Shown one piece after another: positions 55,239 to 63,289 of a stretch of 64,000 bases of DNA (position 1 is the first letter of the stretch; each line of letters opens with the position of its first letter). This DNA comes from CAYWBI01 sp964456445 (GTDB lineage: Bacteria; Calditrichota; Calditrichia; Calditrichales; J004). The notes below the pieces were generated by a model. That model was not told the DNA's origin. It saw nothing but the letters and a program-made list of their open reading frames with translations, and did not search any database. The DNA lies in contig CAYWBI010000002.1 in the NCBI GenBank assembly GCA_964456445.1, forward strand, positions 1-64,000, given 5' to 3'. The translations under genes and the position numbers were made by a program.

Positions 55239-56267
55239 TTAAAACAAGGACGTTTGGTCTGTCCCCGGTCTGTTACTATTTAGCCGCCCGAGATGCTCAT
55301 ACGCATGAAGCGTAACCATACGCCCCCGGGAGGTTCTTTTTATAAATCCTTGTTGGATAAGAAAAGGTTCATATACTTCTTCAATAGTGTCGCTTTCCTC
55401 ACCTACGGCAACGGCAATTGTATTCAATCCTACCGGGCCACCATCATACTTATCAATGATTGTCAGCAGAATGCGCTTATCCATATCATCCAGGCCTTTA
55501 CTGTCCACATCCAATCGTTTTAAGGCGTCGCTTGCAATATCATTGGTAATTTTATTATCGCCCAGCACCTGTGCAAAATCCCGGATACGTCGCAGCAAAC
55601 GATTGGCAACCCTGGGTGTGCCGCGCGAACGCATGGCAATTTCCGTGGCACCGGCACGGTCAATTTCTATATTTAGTATGCTGGCAGAGCGTACTATGAT
55701 CTCTGTCAGTTCATGCGGCAGATAATAATCCATACGCAGTACCACGCCAAAACGTGACCGCATTGGCGCTGTCAACAAACCGGCCCGTGTAGTGGCGCCA
55801 ACCAATGTAAAGGGTTCCAGACTTAGTTGTACGGAACGGGCGCTCGGCCCCTTATCGATGATGATATCTATCTGAAAATCTTCCATTGCCGAATACAGGT
55901 ACTCTTCCACCACACTGTTCACCCGATGGATTTCATCGATGAACAATACATCGTGGCGTGATAAATTTGTCAACAGCCCGGCCAGGTCTCCGGCACGTTC
56001 GATAACAGGACCACTTGTGGACTTTATATCAACATTGAGTTCGCGGCTTAAAATCATTGCCAGTGTAGTTTTGCCAAGACCCGGAGGCCCATACAAAAGT
56101 ACGTGATCCAACGCCTCCCCACGCTGGAGCGCTGCTTTTATATATATGGCCAGGTTTTCCTTTACTTTTTCCTGGCCAATAAACTCAGCTAATTTCTGCG
56201 GCCGAAGGCTATATTCGATTTCATCATCATCATCATTCAGCCTGTCCGGTCGTATTAATTCATTCAT
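55239..56267 (-). CDS. ruvB: Holliday junction branch migration helicase RuvB
   Basis: A 342-residue AAA+ motor that drives branch migration together with RuvA. Walker A is YGPPGLGKTTLA (near residue 61), Walker B is LFIDEIHRV, then the sensor GATTRAGLLT and the winged-helix C-terminus with TSRGRMVT. The gene follows ruvA after 31 bases. All three Ruv proteins are present. Confidence 0.97.
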   Translation of the reverse strand: MNELIRPDRLNDDDDEIEYSLRPQKLAEFIGQEKVKENLAIYIKAALQRGEALDHVLLYGPPGLGKTTLAMILSRELNVDIKSTSGPVIERAGDLAGLLTNLSRHDVLFIDEIHRVNSVVEEYLYSAMEDFQIDIIIDKGPSARSVQLSLEPFTLVGATTRAGLLTAPMRSRFGVVLRMDYYLPHELTEIIVRSASILNIEIDRAGATEIAMRSRGTPRVANRLLRRIRDFAQVLGDNKITNDIASDALKRLDVDSKGLDDMDKRILLTIIDKYDGGPVGLNTIAVAVGEESDTIEEVYEPFLIQQGFIKRTSRGRMVTLHAYEHLGRLNSNRPGTDQTSLF

Positions 56268-56298
56268 TAACTATTTTATTCCCTGAAAAACCATTTAC

Positions 56299-56901
56299 CT
56301 ATACAGCTTGTAGTGCATCTTTAATAAGGTCTTCTACAACCTTGTGCTGTTTGGATTTTTGTACTTTTTGCAGGGCCCTTTCGGCAATTGGCTTTTTATA
56401 CCCCAGGGAAACCAATGCCATCAACGCTTCCCTTTCAACTGAATTAAATATGCTGTCCGTCGGTATTCGTGGCTGTTCACCAACTAAATTTTCACCCCAT
56501 TTTTCAAATTTTGATTGTAACTCTACAACCAAACGCTGTGCTGTTTTTTTACCCACTCCACTGATACTGTTTAAGGTTGGCTCATCGCTCAGACGGATTG
56601 CACGGATCAATTCGGCCGGTGTAAGCCCGGACAATATCGTTTGGGCCAGCTTAGGGCCAATCCCGGAAATTGTTATTAGGTTCAAAAAGACTTCCCGTTC
56701 CGTTTCATCTGCAAACCCATATAAATCAAGGATATCCTCACGCACATGAAGATAAGTTCGTATCCGGTATTTTTCGCCCACTTCCGGTAATGCGCGAAAG
56801 GTGGAAAGACTTATTTTAATGGCATAACCCACACCGCCAACAAACAAGATTACTTTTGTCGGTTGTTTGTTTTCGACAATGCCGTCCAAAAACTCGTACA
56901 T
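56299..56901 (-). CDS. ruvA: Holliday junction branch migration protein RuvA
   Basis: A 200-residue protein whose tetramer holds the Holliday junction. The N-terminal OB domain is followed by two helix-hairpin-helix motifs (ISGIGPKLAQTILSG and ISGVGKKTAQRLVVELQ) near 75-125, and by the mobile domain III (ALVSLGYKKPIAERALQKV) that contacts RuvB. It starts directly at the end of ruvC. Confidence 0.96.
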   Translation of the reverse strand: MYEFLDGIVENKQPTKVILFVGGVGYAIKISLSTFRALPEVGEKYRIRTYLHVREDILDLYGFADETEREVFLNLITISGIGPKLAQTILSGLTPAELIRAIRLSDEPTLNSISGVGKKTAQRLVVELQSKFEKWGENLVGEQPRIPTDSIFNSVEREALMALVSLGYKKPIAERALQKVQKSKQHKVVEDLIKDALQAV

Positions 56902-57393
56902 TTATTTTAAACCCTGCTTTTCCAGCGTCATCCGGTTCCAGGCGCAAATGGCCACCGCCAGAGCATCCGAAGCGTCATCGGGCGATATATTTTCTTTTAT
57001 TTGCAAAAAACGTGCAACCATAAATTTTACCTGAGCTTTTGTCGCGGCGCCATTGCCCACTACAGACTTCTTTACTTCGCGGGGCGCGTATGCTTTAACC
57101 GTGGCACCGTTTTCCATGGCGGCGATAATGGCCGCGCCCCGGGCATGTCCCATTACAATGGCTGTTTTAACATTATCCGCATAAAAGATATCTTCAATAG
57201 CCACCCGGTCGGGTTTATATTCTTTTAAAAACCCGTCGAGCGCCCGGTTTATCTTGTAGAGACGTTCATGGAGCTGAAGCCGGGCCGATGTTTTTATATG
57301 GTCAAAGTGAACTAACTTCGGTTTTTTATTGATTATATCTATAATTCCGATGCCCGTAATGTTCAGTCCGGGATCAATTCCCAGAATACGCAC
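56902..57393 (-). CDS. ruvC: Holliday junction resolvase RuvC
   Basis: A 163-residue endonuclease that cuts Holliday junctions. The catalytic acids are Asp7 (RILGIDPGLNITG), Glu in VAIEDIFY (near 66), and the Asp pair near the end (SPDDASDALAVA). I use the GTG at 57393, four bases after the yebC stop and directly before RILGIDPG, which is where family members begin. An ATG-led frame from 57480 would add 29 residues, lie inside yebC and have no homology. GGAG stands about twelve bases before this start. Confidence 0.94.
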   Translation of the reverse strand: MRILGIDPGLNITGIGIIDIINKKPKLVHFDHIKTSARLQLHERLYKINRALDGFLKEYKPDRVAIEDIFYADNVKTAIVMGHARGAAIIAAMENGATVKAYAPREVKKSVVGNGAATKAQVKFMVARFLQIKENISPDDASDALAVAICAWNRMTLEKQGLK

Positions 57394-57397
57394 ATCA

Positions 57398-58153
57398 TTA
57401 TTCTTCTCCAAGGATCCGTTCCATTTCCTCATCGGAAATATCGAAACTGGCAAACACGTTTTGAACGTCATCATGATCATCTAAAACATTCATGATTTTC
57501 ATCATTTGTTCGGCTTCCTTGCCAGAGATGGAAACGGAATTTTGAGGAATGCGGGCCAATTCCGCAGTTGCAATTTCAATACCCTTTTCTTCCAACGCCG
57601 CCCTTACGGTATTAAAATCTTCAAATGCCGTATAAATTTCATATCCACTATCTTCGGTCACGATATCCTCGGCGCCACATTCAATGGCCGCTTCGAATAG
57701 TTCTTCCTCGTTGTAATTTTCTTTTTTAATGGTTATCAGACCTTTACGGTCAAACATCCAGGCAACAGTGCCGTTTTCTCCCATATTACCTCCATGCTTG
57801 CTAAGCAAATGGCGTACCTCTGCAACGGTCCGATTTTTATTGTCCGTAACAGCTTCTATAAACAACGCAACCCCGGCGGGGCCATATCCTTCATAGGTTA
57901 CATCTTCATATACGACGCCCGGCAAGTCACCGGTCCCCTTTTTTATAGCATTTTCAATATTTTTTGATGGCATATTGGCCTGCCTGGCAGCGCTTACAGC
58001 TACACGTAAACGTGGGTTGGCCTCCGGGTCGCCACCTCCCATACGCGCGGCAACGGTAAGCTCCTTTATCAGTTTTGTAAAGACTTTACCTCTTTGTGCA
58101 TCGACTTTTGCTTTTTTATGTTTTATAGAAGACCATTTTGAATGCCCGGACAT
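57398..58153 (-). CDS. yebC: YebC/PmpR family regulatory protein
   Basis: A 251-residue protein of the YebC/TACO1 family, acting as a transcription regulator or a translation factor at proline stretches. The start MSGHSKWSSIKHKKAKVDAQ is diagnostic. The body includes VSAARQANMPSKNIENAIKKG (near 50-70), NRTVAEVRHLLSKHGGNMGENG and the C-terminal domain. It heads the ruv operon, an order seen in many bacteria. A TCACCTCC-complement (GGAGGTGA) just upstream of the ATG is a perfect ribosome site. Confidence 0.96.
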   Translation of the reverse strand: MSGHSKWSSIKHKKAKVDAQRGKVFTKLIKELTVAARMGGGDPEANPRLRVAVSAARQANMPSKNIENAIKKGTGDLPGVVYEDVTYEGYGPAGVALFIEAVTDNKNRTVAEVRHLLSKHGGNMGENGTVAWMFDRKGLITIKKENYNEEELFEAAIECGAEDIVTEDSGYEIYTAFEDFNTVRAALEEKGIEIATAELARIPQNSVSISGKEAEQMMKIMNVLDDHDDVQNVFASFDISDEEMERILGEE

Positions 58154-58340
58154 ATATTCGTCACCTCCATTATTCAGTTAGGACATTTACGACTTAAATC
58201 AGTACTGTTCAGTGAGTAGGACAGATTAAATTTTGTCTTTTGAAAAGATAGGAATTTACATAATTTTGGCTGATTTTCCAAAACTATTTGACTATTTGGC
58301 AGGCAAGATGTATAGTGTGTCTTTTTCTCGTACCGAAGCT

Positions 58341-59279
58341 TTACCGGTTGCCGGAAAGCTTTGTTTCAAAATAAGGGATGGTTTTCTTCAAACCTTCTTC
58401 CAGCTCTATATGCGGTGACCAGTCCAGTTCCTTTTGGGCCAGGGAAATATCAGGCTGGCGCTGTGCCGGATCATCGGAGGGAAGTTCTTTGTAAATAATT
58501 TTTGAACGGGACCCGGTGAGGTCAATTACCCGTTCGGCAAGGGCCCTGATCGTGAACTCATTTGGATTACCAATATTTACCGGCCCTATAAAACTGTCCT
58601 TTTCCATCATAAGCATGGCACCGGCAAGAAGATCGTCCACATATTGAAATGAACGGGTTTGCAGTCCATTGCCATAAATGGTGATGTCCTGGTTTTGCAG
58701 GGCCTGAACAATAAAGTTGCTTACTACCCTACCGTCGTTCAGGGCCATGCGCGGTCCATAAGTGTTAAAAATACGGATAATTTTTATATCCACATTGTTT
58801 TGCCTGTTGTAATCCATCATCAGGGTTTCTGCAACCCTTTTGCCTTCATCATAACAACTACGTACACCAATCGGATTTACATGTCCCCAATAGGATTCTT
58901 TTTGGGGGTGTATTTTGGGGTCGCCATAAACTTCCGACGTGCTGGCCAGCAATACACGGGCCCGGACACGCTTGGCCATGCCCAGCATATTGATAGTGCC
59001 CATCACACTGGTCTTGATTGTTTTTACGGGGTTGTACTGATAATGCACAGGCGAGGCCGGACAGGCAAAGTGATAAATCCGGTCCACTTCCAACATGATT
59101 TTCTCTGTCACATCGTGGCGGATCAATTCAAAATTCCAGTTACCGATCAGGTGGCTTATATTGTCTTTAGAGCCGGTAAAAAAATTGTCAAGACAAATTA
59201 CATCATGTCCGTGTTTTAACAGGGCTTCCGACAAATGTGACCCGATAAACCCGGCACCACCGGTGACTAAAATCCGCAT
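58341..59279 (-). CDS. UDP-glucuronate decarboxylase-like (UDP-xylose synthase)
   Basis: A 312-residue short-chain NAD-dependent sugar-nucleotide enzyme. GGAGFIGSHL at residues 7-16 binds NAD, the catalytic triad includes STSEVYG and Tyr-Lys in YDEGKRVAE (near 144-152), and RIFNTYGPRM follows. The match to UDP-glucuronate decarboxylase (UXS) is close, including the HVNPIGVRSCYDEGKR stretch, so it should turn UDP-glucuronate into UDP-xylose for surface polysaccharide. It lies 25 bases after the aldo/keto reductase gene. Confidence 0.9.
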   Translation of the reverse strand: MRILVTGGAGFIGSHLSEALLKHGHDVICLDNFFTGSKDNISHLIGNWNFELIRHDVTEKIMLEVDRIYHFACPASPVHYQYNPVKTIKTSVMGTINMLGMAKRVRARVLLASTSEVYGDPKIHPQKESYWGHVNPIGVRSCYDEGKRVAETLMMDYNRQNNVDIKIIRIFNTYGPRMALNDGRVVSNFIVQALQNQDITIYGNGLQTRSFQYVDDLLAGAMLMMEKDSFIGPVNIGNPNEFTIRALAERVIDLTGSRSKIIYKELPSDDPAQRQPDISLAQKELDWSPHIELEEGLKKTIPYFETKLSGNR

Positions 59280-59304
59280 TGTGTTTTCCTATAAATAAAT
59301 AGTG

Positions 59305-60309
59305 CTATCTTTCTGAATAGCCATGAAGGATCTGATCAATTTCGCTTAGTTCTTCCGGGCTGAAATTCGGATTTTGCAACCCTTGTACAATTTCTTCTAA
59401 TTGCTGCACTTTACTGGCCCCGACTATTGCCGAAGCAACACTGGATTGGCGCAGTGTCCATAATACGGCCATTTGCGCGAGTGTTTGGCCACGTCTTTCC
59501 GCAAGCCCGGCCAACTGTTTTATCACCGTTATGCGGCTTAAAGTGATATCGTCTTTATTTAGATAACCATGAGCTTTGGCCGCACGTGAATCACTTGGGA
59601 TGCCTTTAAGATATCTATTGGTCAACAAACCTTGTGCCAGCGGAGAAAAAACAATGGCGCCAAGCCCCTCTTTTACAAGCACATCCGTTAATCCCTGCTC
59701 TATCCAACGTGTAAACATGTTGTACTTGGGTTGGTGGATAATAAACGGGGTACCAAGTTTTTTTAATATTTGCGCCGCCTGGCGGGTCTGTTCGGGATTG
59801 TATTGCGATACGCCCACATAAAGGGCCTTGCCACTTCGAACGATATAATCCAGTGCCTGCATGGTTTCATAAAGCAGCGTCATGGTATCCGGTCTATGAT
59901 GATAAAAGATATCCACATATTCAAGCCCCATACGTTTCAGGCTTTGATCCAGGCTGGCGATTAAATGTTTACGGGAACCAAAGTCACCGTATGGGCCAGG
60001 CCACATGTCCCAACCGGCTTTTGTGGAAATTATCAGCTCGTCACGATGGGGGCGCAACTCATCCTTCAACAGCCGTCCCATGGTAATTTCGGCTGATCCC
60101 GGGGGCGGCCCGTAATTATTTGCCAGGTCGAAATGGGTGATCCCCAAATCAAAAGCACGCAATATTATCTTCCGGGATACACTAAAGGGGTCAACAAAAC
60201 CAAAATTATGCCATAACCCCAGGGAGATGGCCGGCAGATGTAAACCACTTCGCCCTACCCGGTTGTATGGCATCGATGCATATCGTGTGTTCAGCGGGGC
60301 ATAATTCAT
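59305..60309 (-). CDS. Aldo/keto reductase (YghZ-like)
   Basis: A 334-residue NADPH-dependent barrel reductase. Catalytic residues: Asp in HFDLANNYG, the Tyr of NNYGPP (about 66), Lys in ISTKAG (near 97) and His in IFYHHRPD (near 138). The extra PGSAEITMGRLLKDEL and the wide MQALDYIVRSGKALYVGVSQY mark the group of YghZ, L-glyceraldehyde 3-phosphate reductase. The natural substrate here is unknown; detoxification of aldehydes is the usual role. It is eleven bases after the PLP enzyme gene. Confidence 0.9.
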   Translation of the reverse strand: MNYAPLNTRYASMPYNRVGRSGLHLPAISLGLWHNFGFVDPFSVSRKIILRAFDLGITHFDLANNYGPPPGSAEITMGRLLKDELRPHRDELIISTKAGWDMWPGPYGDFGSRKHLIASLDQSLKRMGLEYVDIFYHHRPDTMTLLYETMQALDYIVRSGKALYVGVSQYNPEQTRQAAQILKKLGTPFIIHQPKYNMFTRWIEQGLTDVLVKEGLGAIVFSPLAQGLLTNRYLKGIPSDSRAAKAHGYLNKDDITLSRITVIKQLAGLAERRGQTLAQMAVLWTLRQSSVASAIVGASKVQQLEEIVQGLQNPNFSPEELSEIDQILHGYSER

Positions 60310-60319
60310 ATAAAACTTT

Positions 60320-61519
60320 CTATGCTTTTATTTTATCCAAAGCCTGGGACAGGTCATCAATAATATCTGAAACATCCTCGATTCCAACAGATAAACGGAC
60401 CAGGCCTTCACTGATCCCAACCGCTTCAAGTTCTTCTTTTTTATACGTGGAATGGGTCATGGACGCGGGATGCTCTATAAGCGAATCCACATCACCGAGA
60501 CTTACCGCCAATGTGATCAGTTGAACGGAATCCATCAGTATTTCACCGCCTTTACGGCCACCCTTTACTTCGAAACTGATCATCCCACCAAAGCCGCTCA
60601 TTTGACTTTTGGCGAGTTCATGTTGTGGATGTGTTTTTAATCCTGGGTACATGACTTTGGTAACCTTCGGGTGAAATTGCAGATATTTTGCGATACGCAG
60701 GGCATTGAACTGATGTTTTTCCATACGCACGGCCAGGGTTTTTAAACCACGGACCAAAAGCCAGGCATTCAATGGACTGATCACCCCGCCCATGTCGCGC
60801 AATATGCTCATACGCAGATCGGCAATGTAGTCTTGTTTGCCAATGGCTACCCCTGCAACGGTGTCCCCATGGCCGCCGATATATTTTGTGGCAGAGTGAA
60901 CAACGATATCGGCTCCCAATTCAAGCGGTCGTTGAAAATAAGGGGTGGCAAATGTATTATCCACCACCAGGGGGATTTTGTGTTTTTGGGCAATTTTGGA
61001 GCAAGCCCGGATATCAATAATCGACATCGTCGGGTTTGCGGGCGTCTCTATGTAAATTAAACGTGTTTTTGAATTTATAGCTTTCTCGACATTTTCACAA
61101 TGTGTGGCATCCAACTCATTCGGCAGAATATTGAATCGTGGCAGTGTTTCAGTGAAAAGTTGATGCGAACCGCCATAAAGTGTATCCGAAGAAATAAAAT
61201 TATCGCCACTTTTACAAAGCGATAAAATTAGACTCGAAATTGCGGCCATCCCGGAACTAAACGCCAGTGCGGCTTCACCATTTTCAAGAAAGGCCATTTC
61301 TTTTTCAAACGCATTTTGAGTTGGATTGCTGATACGTGTATAGACATATCCTTCCCGTTCACCAAGGAAAATTTCCGCTCCGGCCCGGGCGCTATCAAAA
61401 GCAAAAGTGGATGTTTGATAAATCGGTTTTCCCACTGCGCCTGTTGCCGGATCGTATCCGCCGGAGCCATGGACGCACAATGTGGAAAATTTTAATTTTT
61501 TCAGATCAATCTTCGACAT
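60320..61519 (-). CDS. Cys/Met-metabolism PLP enzyme (MGL/CGS-like)
   Basis: A 399-residue enzyme of the cystathionine gamma-synthase / methionine gamma-lyase family, acting on sulfur amino acids. The PLP lysine is Lys212 in SATKYIGGHGD; the N-terminal arm GAVGKPIYQTSTFAFDSA and SNPTQNAFEKEMAFLENGEAALAFSSGM are typical. The Cys that marks true methionine gamma-lyase (LYGC) is Gly here (LYGGSHQLF, 115-122), so cystathionine gamma-synthase, gamma-lyase or homocysteine synthase activity is as likely. It is divergent from an Rrf2-type regulator, and the 174-base space carries a palindrome. Confidence 0.88.
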   Translation of the reverse strand: MSKIDLKKLKFSTLCVHGSGGYDPATGAVGKPIYQTSTFAFDSARAGAEIFLGEREGYVYTRISNPTQNAFEKEMAFLENGEAALAFSSGMAAISSLILSLCKSGDNFISSDTLYGGSHQLFTETLPRFNILPNELDATHCENVEKAINSKTRLIYIETPANPTMSIIDIRACSKIAQKHKIPLVVDNTFATPYFQRPLELGADIVVHSATKYIGGHGDTVAGVAIGKQDYIADLRMSILRDMGGVISPLNAWLLVRGLKTLAVRMEKHQFNALRIAKYLQFHPKVTKVMYPGLKTHPQHELAKSQMSGFGGMISFEVKGGRKGGEILMDSVQLITLAVSLGDVDSLIEHPASMTHSTYKKEELEAVGISEGLVRLSVGIEDVSDIIDDLSQALDKIKA

Positions 61520-61557
61520 TTACCCTCCTGGACAAAAAATTGTAAACAGATGAATTT

Positions 61558-61571
61558 ATGAAATTTTTCAT
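61558..61571. promoter_or_regulatory. Palindrome between the PLP enzyme and Rrf2 genes
   Basis: ATGAAA-TT-TTTCAT is a perfect 6-base inverted repeat around two bases in the divergent promoter region, about 40 bases upstream of the PLP enzyme gene. It is a candidate operator for the Rrf2 regulator. Its outer parts resemble the 8666 palindrome (ATGAAAT), but the centre differs. Confidence 0.4.
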
Positions 61572-61693
61572 ACAGAAAAAACAACATTCGGGGATATTTA
61601 TTACTCGTAAAGTTTAAGGAAATTAATAATTTTGAATTTAGTATTGAATAAAGCTTAAATTCATATTTAAATTTTTAAGATATAAGAGGATTC

Positions 61694-62123
61694 ATGCTTT
61701 CCAATACGACCATCTATGCAATCCGGGCGCTCATTTATATTGCAGACAACACCCATGATGAGAGCGGGTATATACCAATAAATAAATTGGCAAAAGATAT
61801 AAATCTTTCTTTTCATTTTTTAACCAAAATCCTGCAAAAGCTGACCAAGGCAAATTATACTAATATCTTACCGGGGACCGAAGGGTGGCGTTGCCCTTGT
61901 CAAACAACCCGAAGAAATTTCGGTATATGAAGTGGTAAGAATATTGGAGACCAAGGATATGTTTACCGAATGCATCCTCGGGCTGCCGGGTTGTGGTACC
62001 GAGGCCCCGTGTCCGTTTCATGAAGAGTGGACGCCGGTGCGTGAACAATTAAAAGAAACATTTGCTACAACAAATATACGCTATTTGGTGAAAAAACTGG
62101 AAATGGGCAAGCGGCTCAGTTAG
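61694..62123 (+). pseudogene. Rrf2-family Fe-S transcription regulator, frameshifted
   Basis: A reading frame begins at 61694 with MLSNTTIYAIRALIYIADN and the winged helix-turn-helix (INKLAKDINLSFHFLTKILQKL), and stops early at 61930. The family's following part continues in the next frame from about 61880: KGGVALVKQPEEISVYEVV, then the cysteine cluster C-x6-C-x5-C (CILGLPGC, APCPFHEEW), typical of Fe-S or NO sensors such as IscR and NsrR. Removing one base from GGGG at 61873-61876 restores PGPKGGVAL and a full 142-residue protein. The shift could be real decay or a sequencing error in a G run. It is divergent from a sulfur amino acid enzyme gene. Confidence 0.85.
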
Positions 62124-62206
62124 GTAGAGTTATTGATAAACGAAAATTATTTTTCCGTTATTTACGGTTCATGTTCATAGCACGTTCTGTTCAATAGGCA
62201 TAAAAG

Positions 62207-62575
62207 CTATTTTGGCCGGTGTTTACTTATTATTTTCAATATTGTGTTTCGGTCAAAAGGTTTATTGATCACATCGCCGGCGCCGAGGTCAAAGGCTTGT
62301 CTGGATGCGCTCTCCTGTCCAAAAGCGGAAACAATTACTACAGGAGTCGAGACATTTCTTTTTTTTAATTCCGAGAGCAATGAAAGTCCATCCATTTCTG
62401 GCATTTGGACATCGGTAAAAATTAAATCAAAATTTTGTGTTTCTGTATATTTTAATGCGGCACGGCCATTGCCTGCGCATTCTAGCAGAACATCCTGATT
62501 TTTCAAAAAAAGTTCAACCATCCGCCGCATATTTGGATCATCATCTACAAAAAGGATTGAAGTAGTTTTGGACAT
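62207..62575 (-). CDS. Single-domain response regulator (receiver)
   Basis: A 122-residue CheY-like receiver with no output domain. Acidic pocket Asp10-Asp12 (FVDDDP), phosphoacceptor Asp54 (IFTDVQMPEMDG) and the conserved Lys in INKPFD near 105 are intact. Such proteins work by binding partners. No kinase is beside it; it is convergent with the broken Rrf2 gene. Confidence 0.92.
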   Translation of the reverse strand: MSKTTSILFVDDDPNMRRMVELFLKNQDVLLECAGNGRAALKYTETQNFDLIFTDVQMPEMDGLSLLSELKKRNVSTPVVIVSAFGQESASRQAFDLGAGDVINKPFDRNTILKIISKHRPK

Positions 62576-62674
62576 TGAGCGCCTGTTTGGGAATTTTGAG
62601 TTTGTTTGTTTTTGTCGTGCCGTGCCCTTATCCGGACGTTTTAAATGCTTACACCATTACAATTTTTTTAATTC

Positions 62675-63289
62675 TTACTCTACAAGTACTAAATTCTCAA
62701 GAAAATGATTCAAGGCCATATAGAACTGCGCCAGCGGGAATCCGACAACGTTTGAATAACTTCCGTTAATTGAGTTGATGAGCATGGCGCCCTGCCCCTG
62801 TATGGCATACGCACCAGCCTTATCCAGCGGTTCTCCGGTATTTACGTATTCATCAATTTCCACATCGGATAAATCACGCATGGTCACCTCGGTACGGACA
62901 ACTGATACAAAATTTTTATTATATTTCAGCAAAAATAAACCAAAGCCTGTATAAACATGGTGCGTCCGACCGGACAAAAGTCGCAACATTCTGATTGCCT
63001 CGGTTTCATTATGGGGTTTGCCAAGAATTTCATTTTCGATGGCAACAACCGTATCCGCGGAAATAACGAGGTGATCGGGAAATTTATGGGCAATTTCCAT
63101 CCCCTTTAAGTGTGTGGCCTTTTCAACGAATAACTCAGGCGATTTTTGATCTATGCTTTTTTCATCAATTGTAGAAGGCATAACCCGGAAGGTCAGCCCG
63201 ACATTGCGTAATAGCTCAAAACGTCGTGGTGAGCCGGAGGCGAGGATAACATCCAGATGCTCTAAGTTGGTGATTAAAGATACTATCAT
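62675..63289 (-). CDS. maf: Maf family nucleotide pyrophosphatase
   Basis: About 204 residues of the Maf/YhdE family, which hydrolyses odd nucleoside triphosphates (dTTP, UTP or m7GTP) and affects septation. It shows ILASGSPRRFELLRNVGL, the acidic VISADTVVAIENEILGKP and YAIQGQGAMLINSINGSYSNVVGFPL. I use the ATG at 63289, which overlaps the end of the prenyltransferase gene by four bases (ATGA) behind a run of G. A longer frame from 63388 would lie inside that gene. Confidence 0.93.
   Translation of the reverse strand: MIVSLITNLEHLDVILASGSPRRFELLRNVGLTFRVMPSTIDEKSIDQKSPELFVEKATHLKGMEIAHKFPDHLVISADTVVAIENEILGKPHNETEAIRMLRLLSGRTHHVYTGFGLFLLKYNKNFVSVVRTEVTMRDLSDVEIDEYVNTGEPLDKAGAYAIQGQGAMLINSINGSYSNVVGFPLAQFYMALNHFLENLVLVE

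Noticed and set aside
57394..57480. Longer N-terminus for RuvC starting inside yebC
   Set aside because: The family begins at RILGIDPG; the extra 29 residues come from yebC read in another frame.
58659..59219. Plus-strand frame of 186 codons opposite the UDP-xylose synthase-like gene
   Set aside because: The minus-strand gene has full family motifs; the antisense frame has none.
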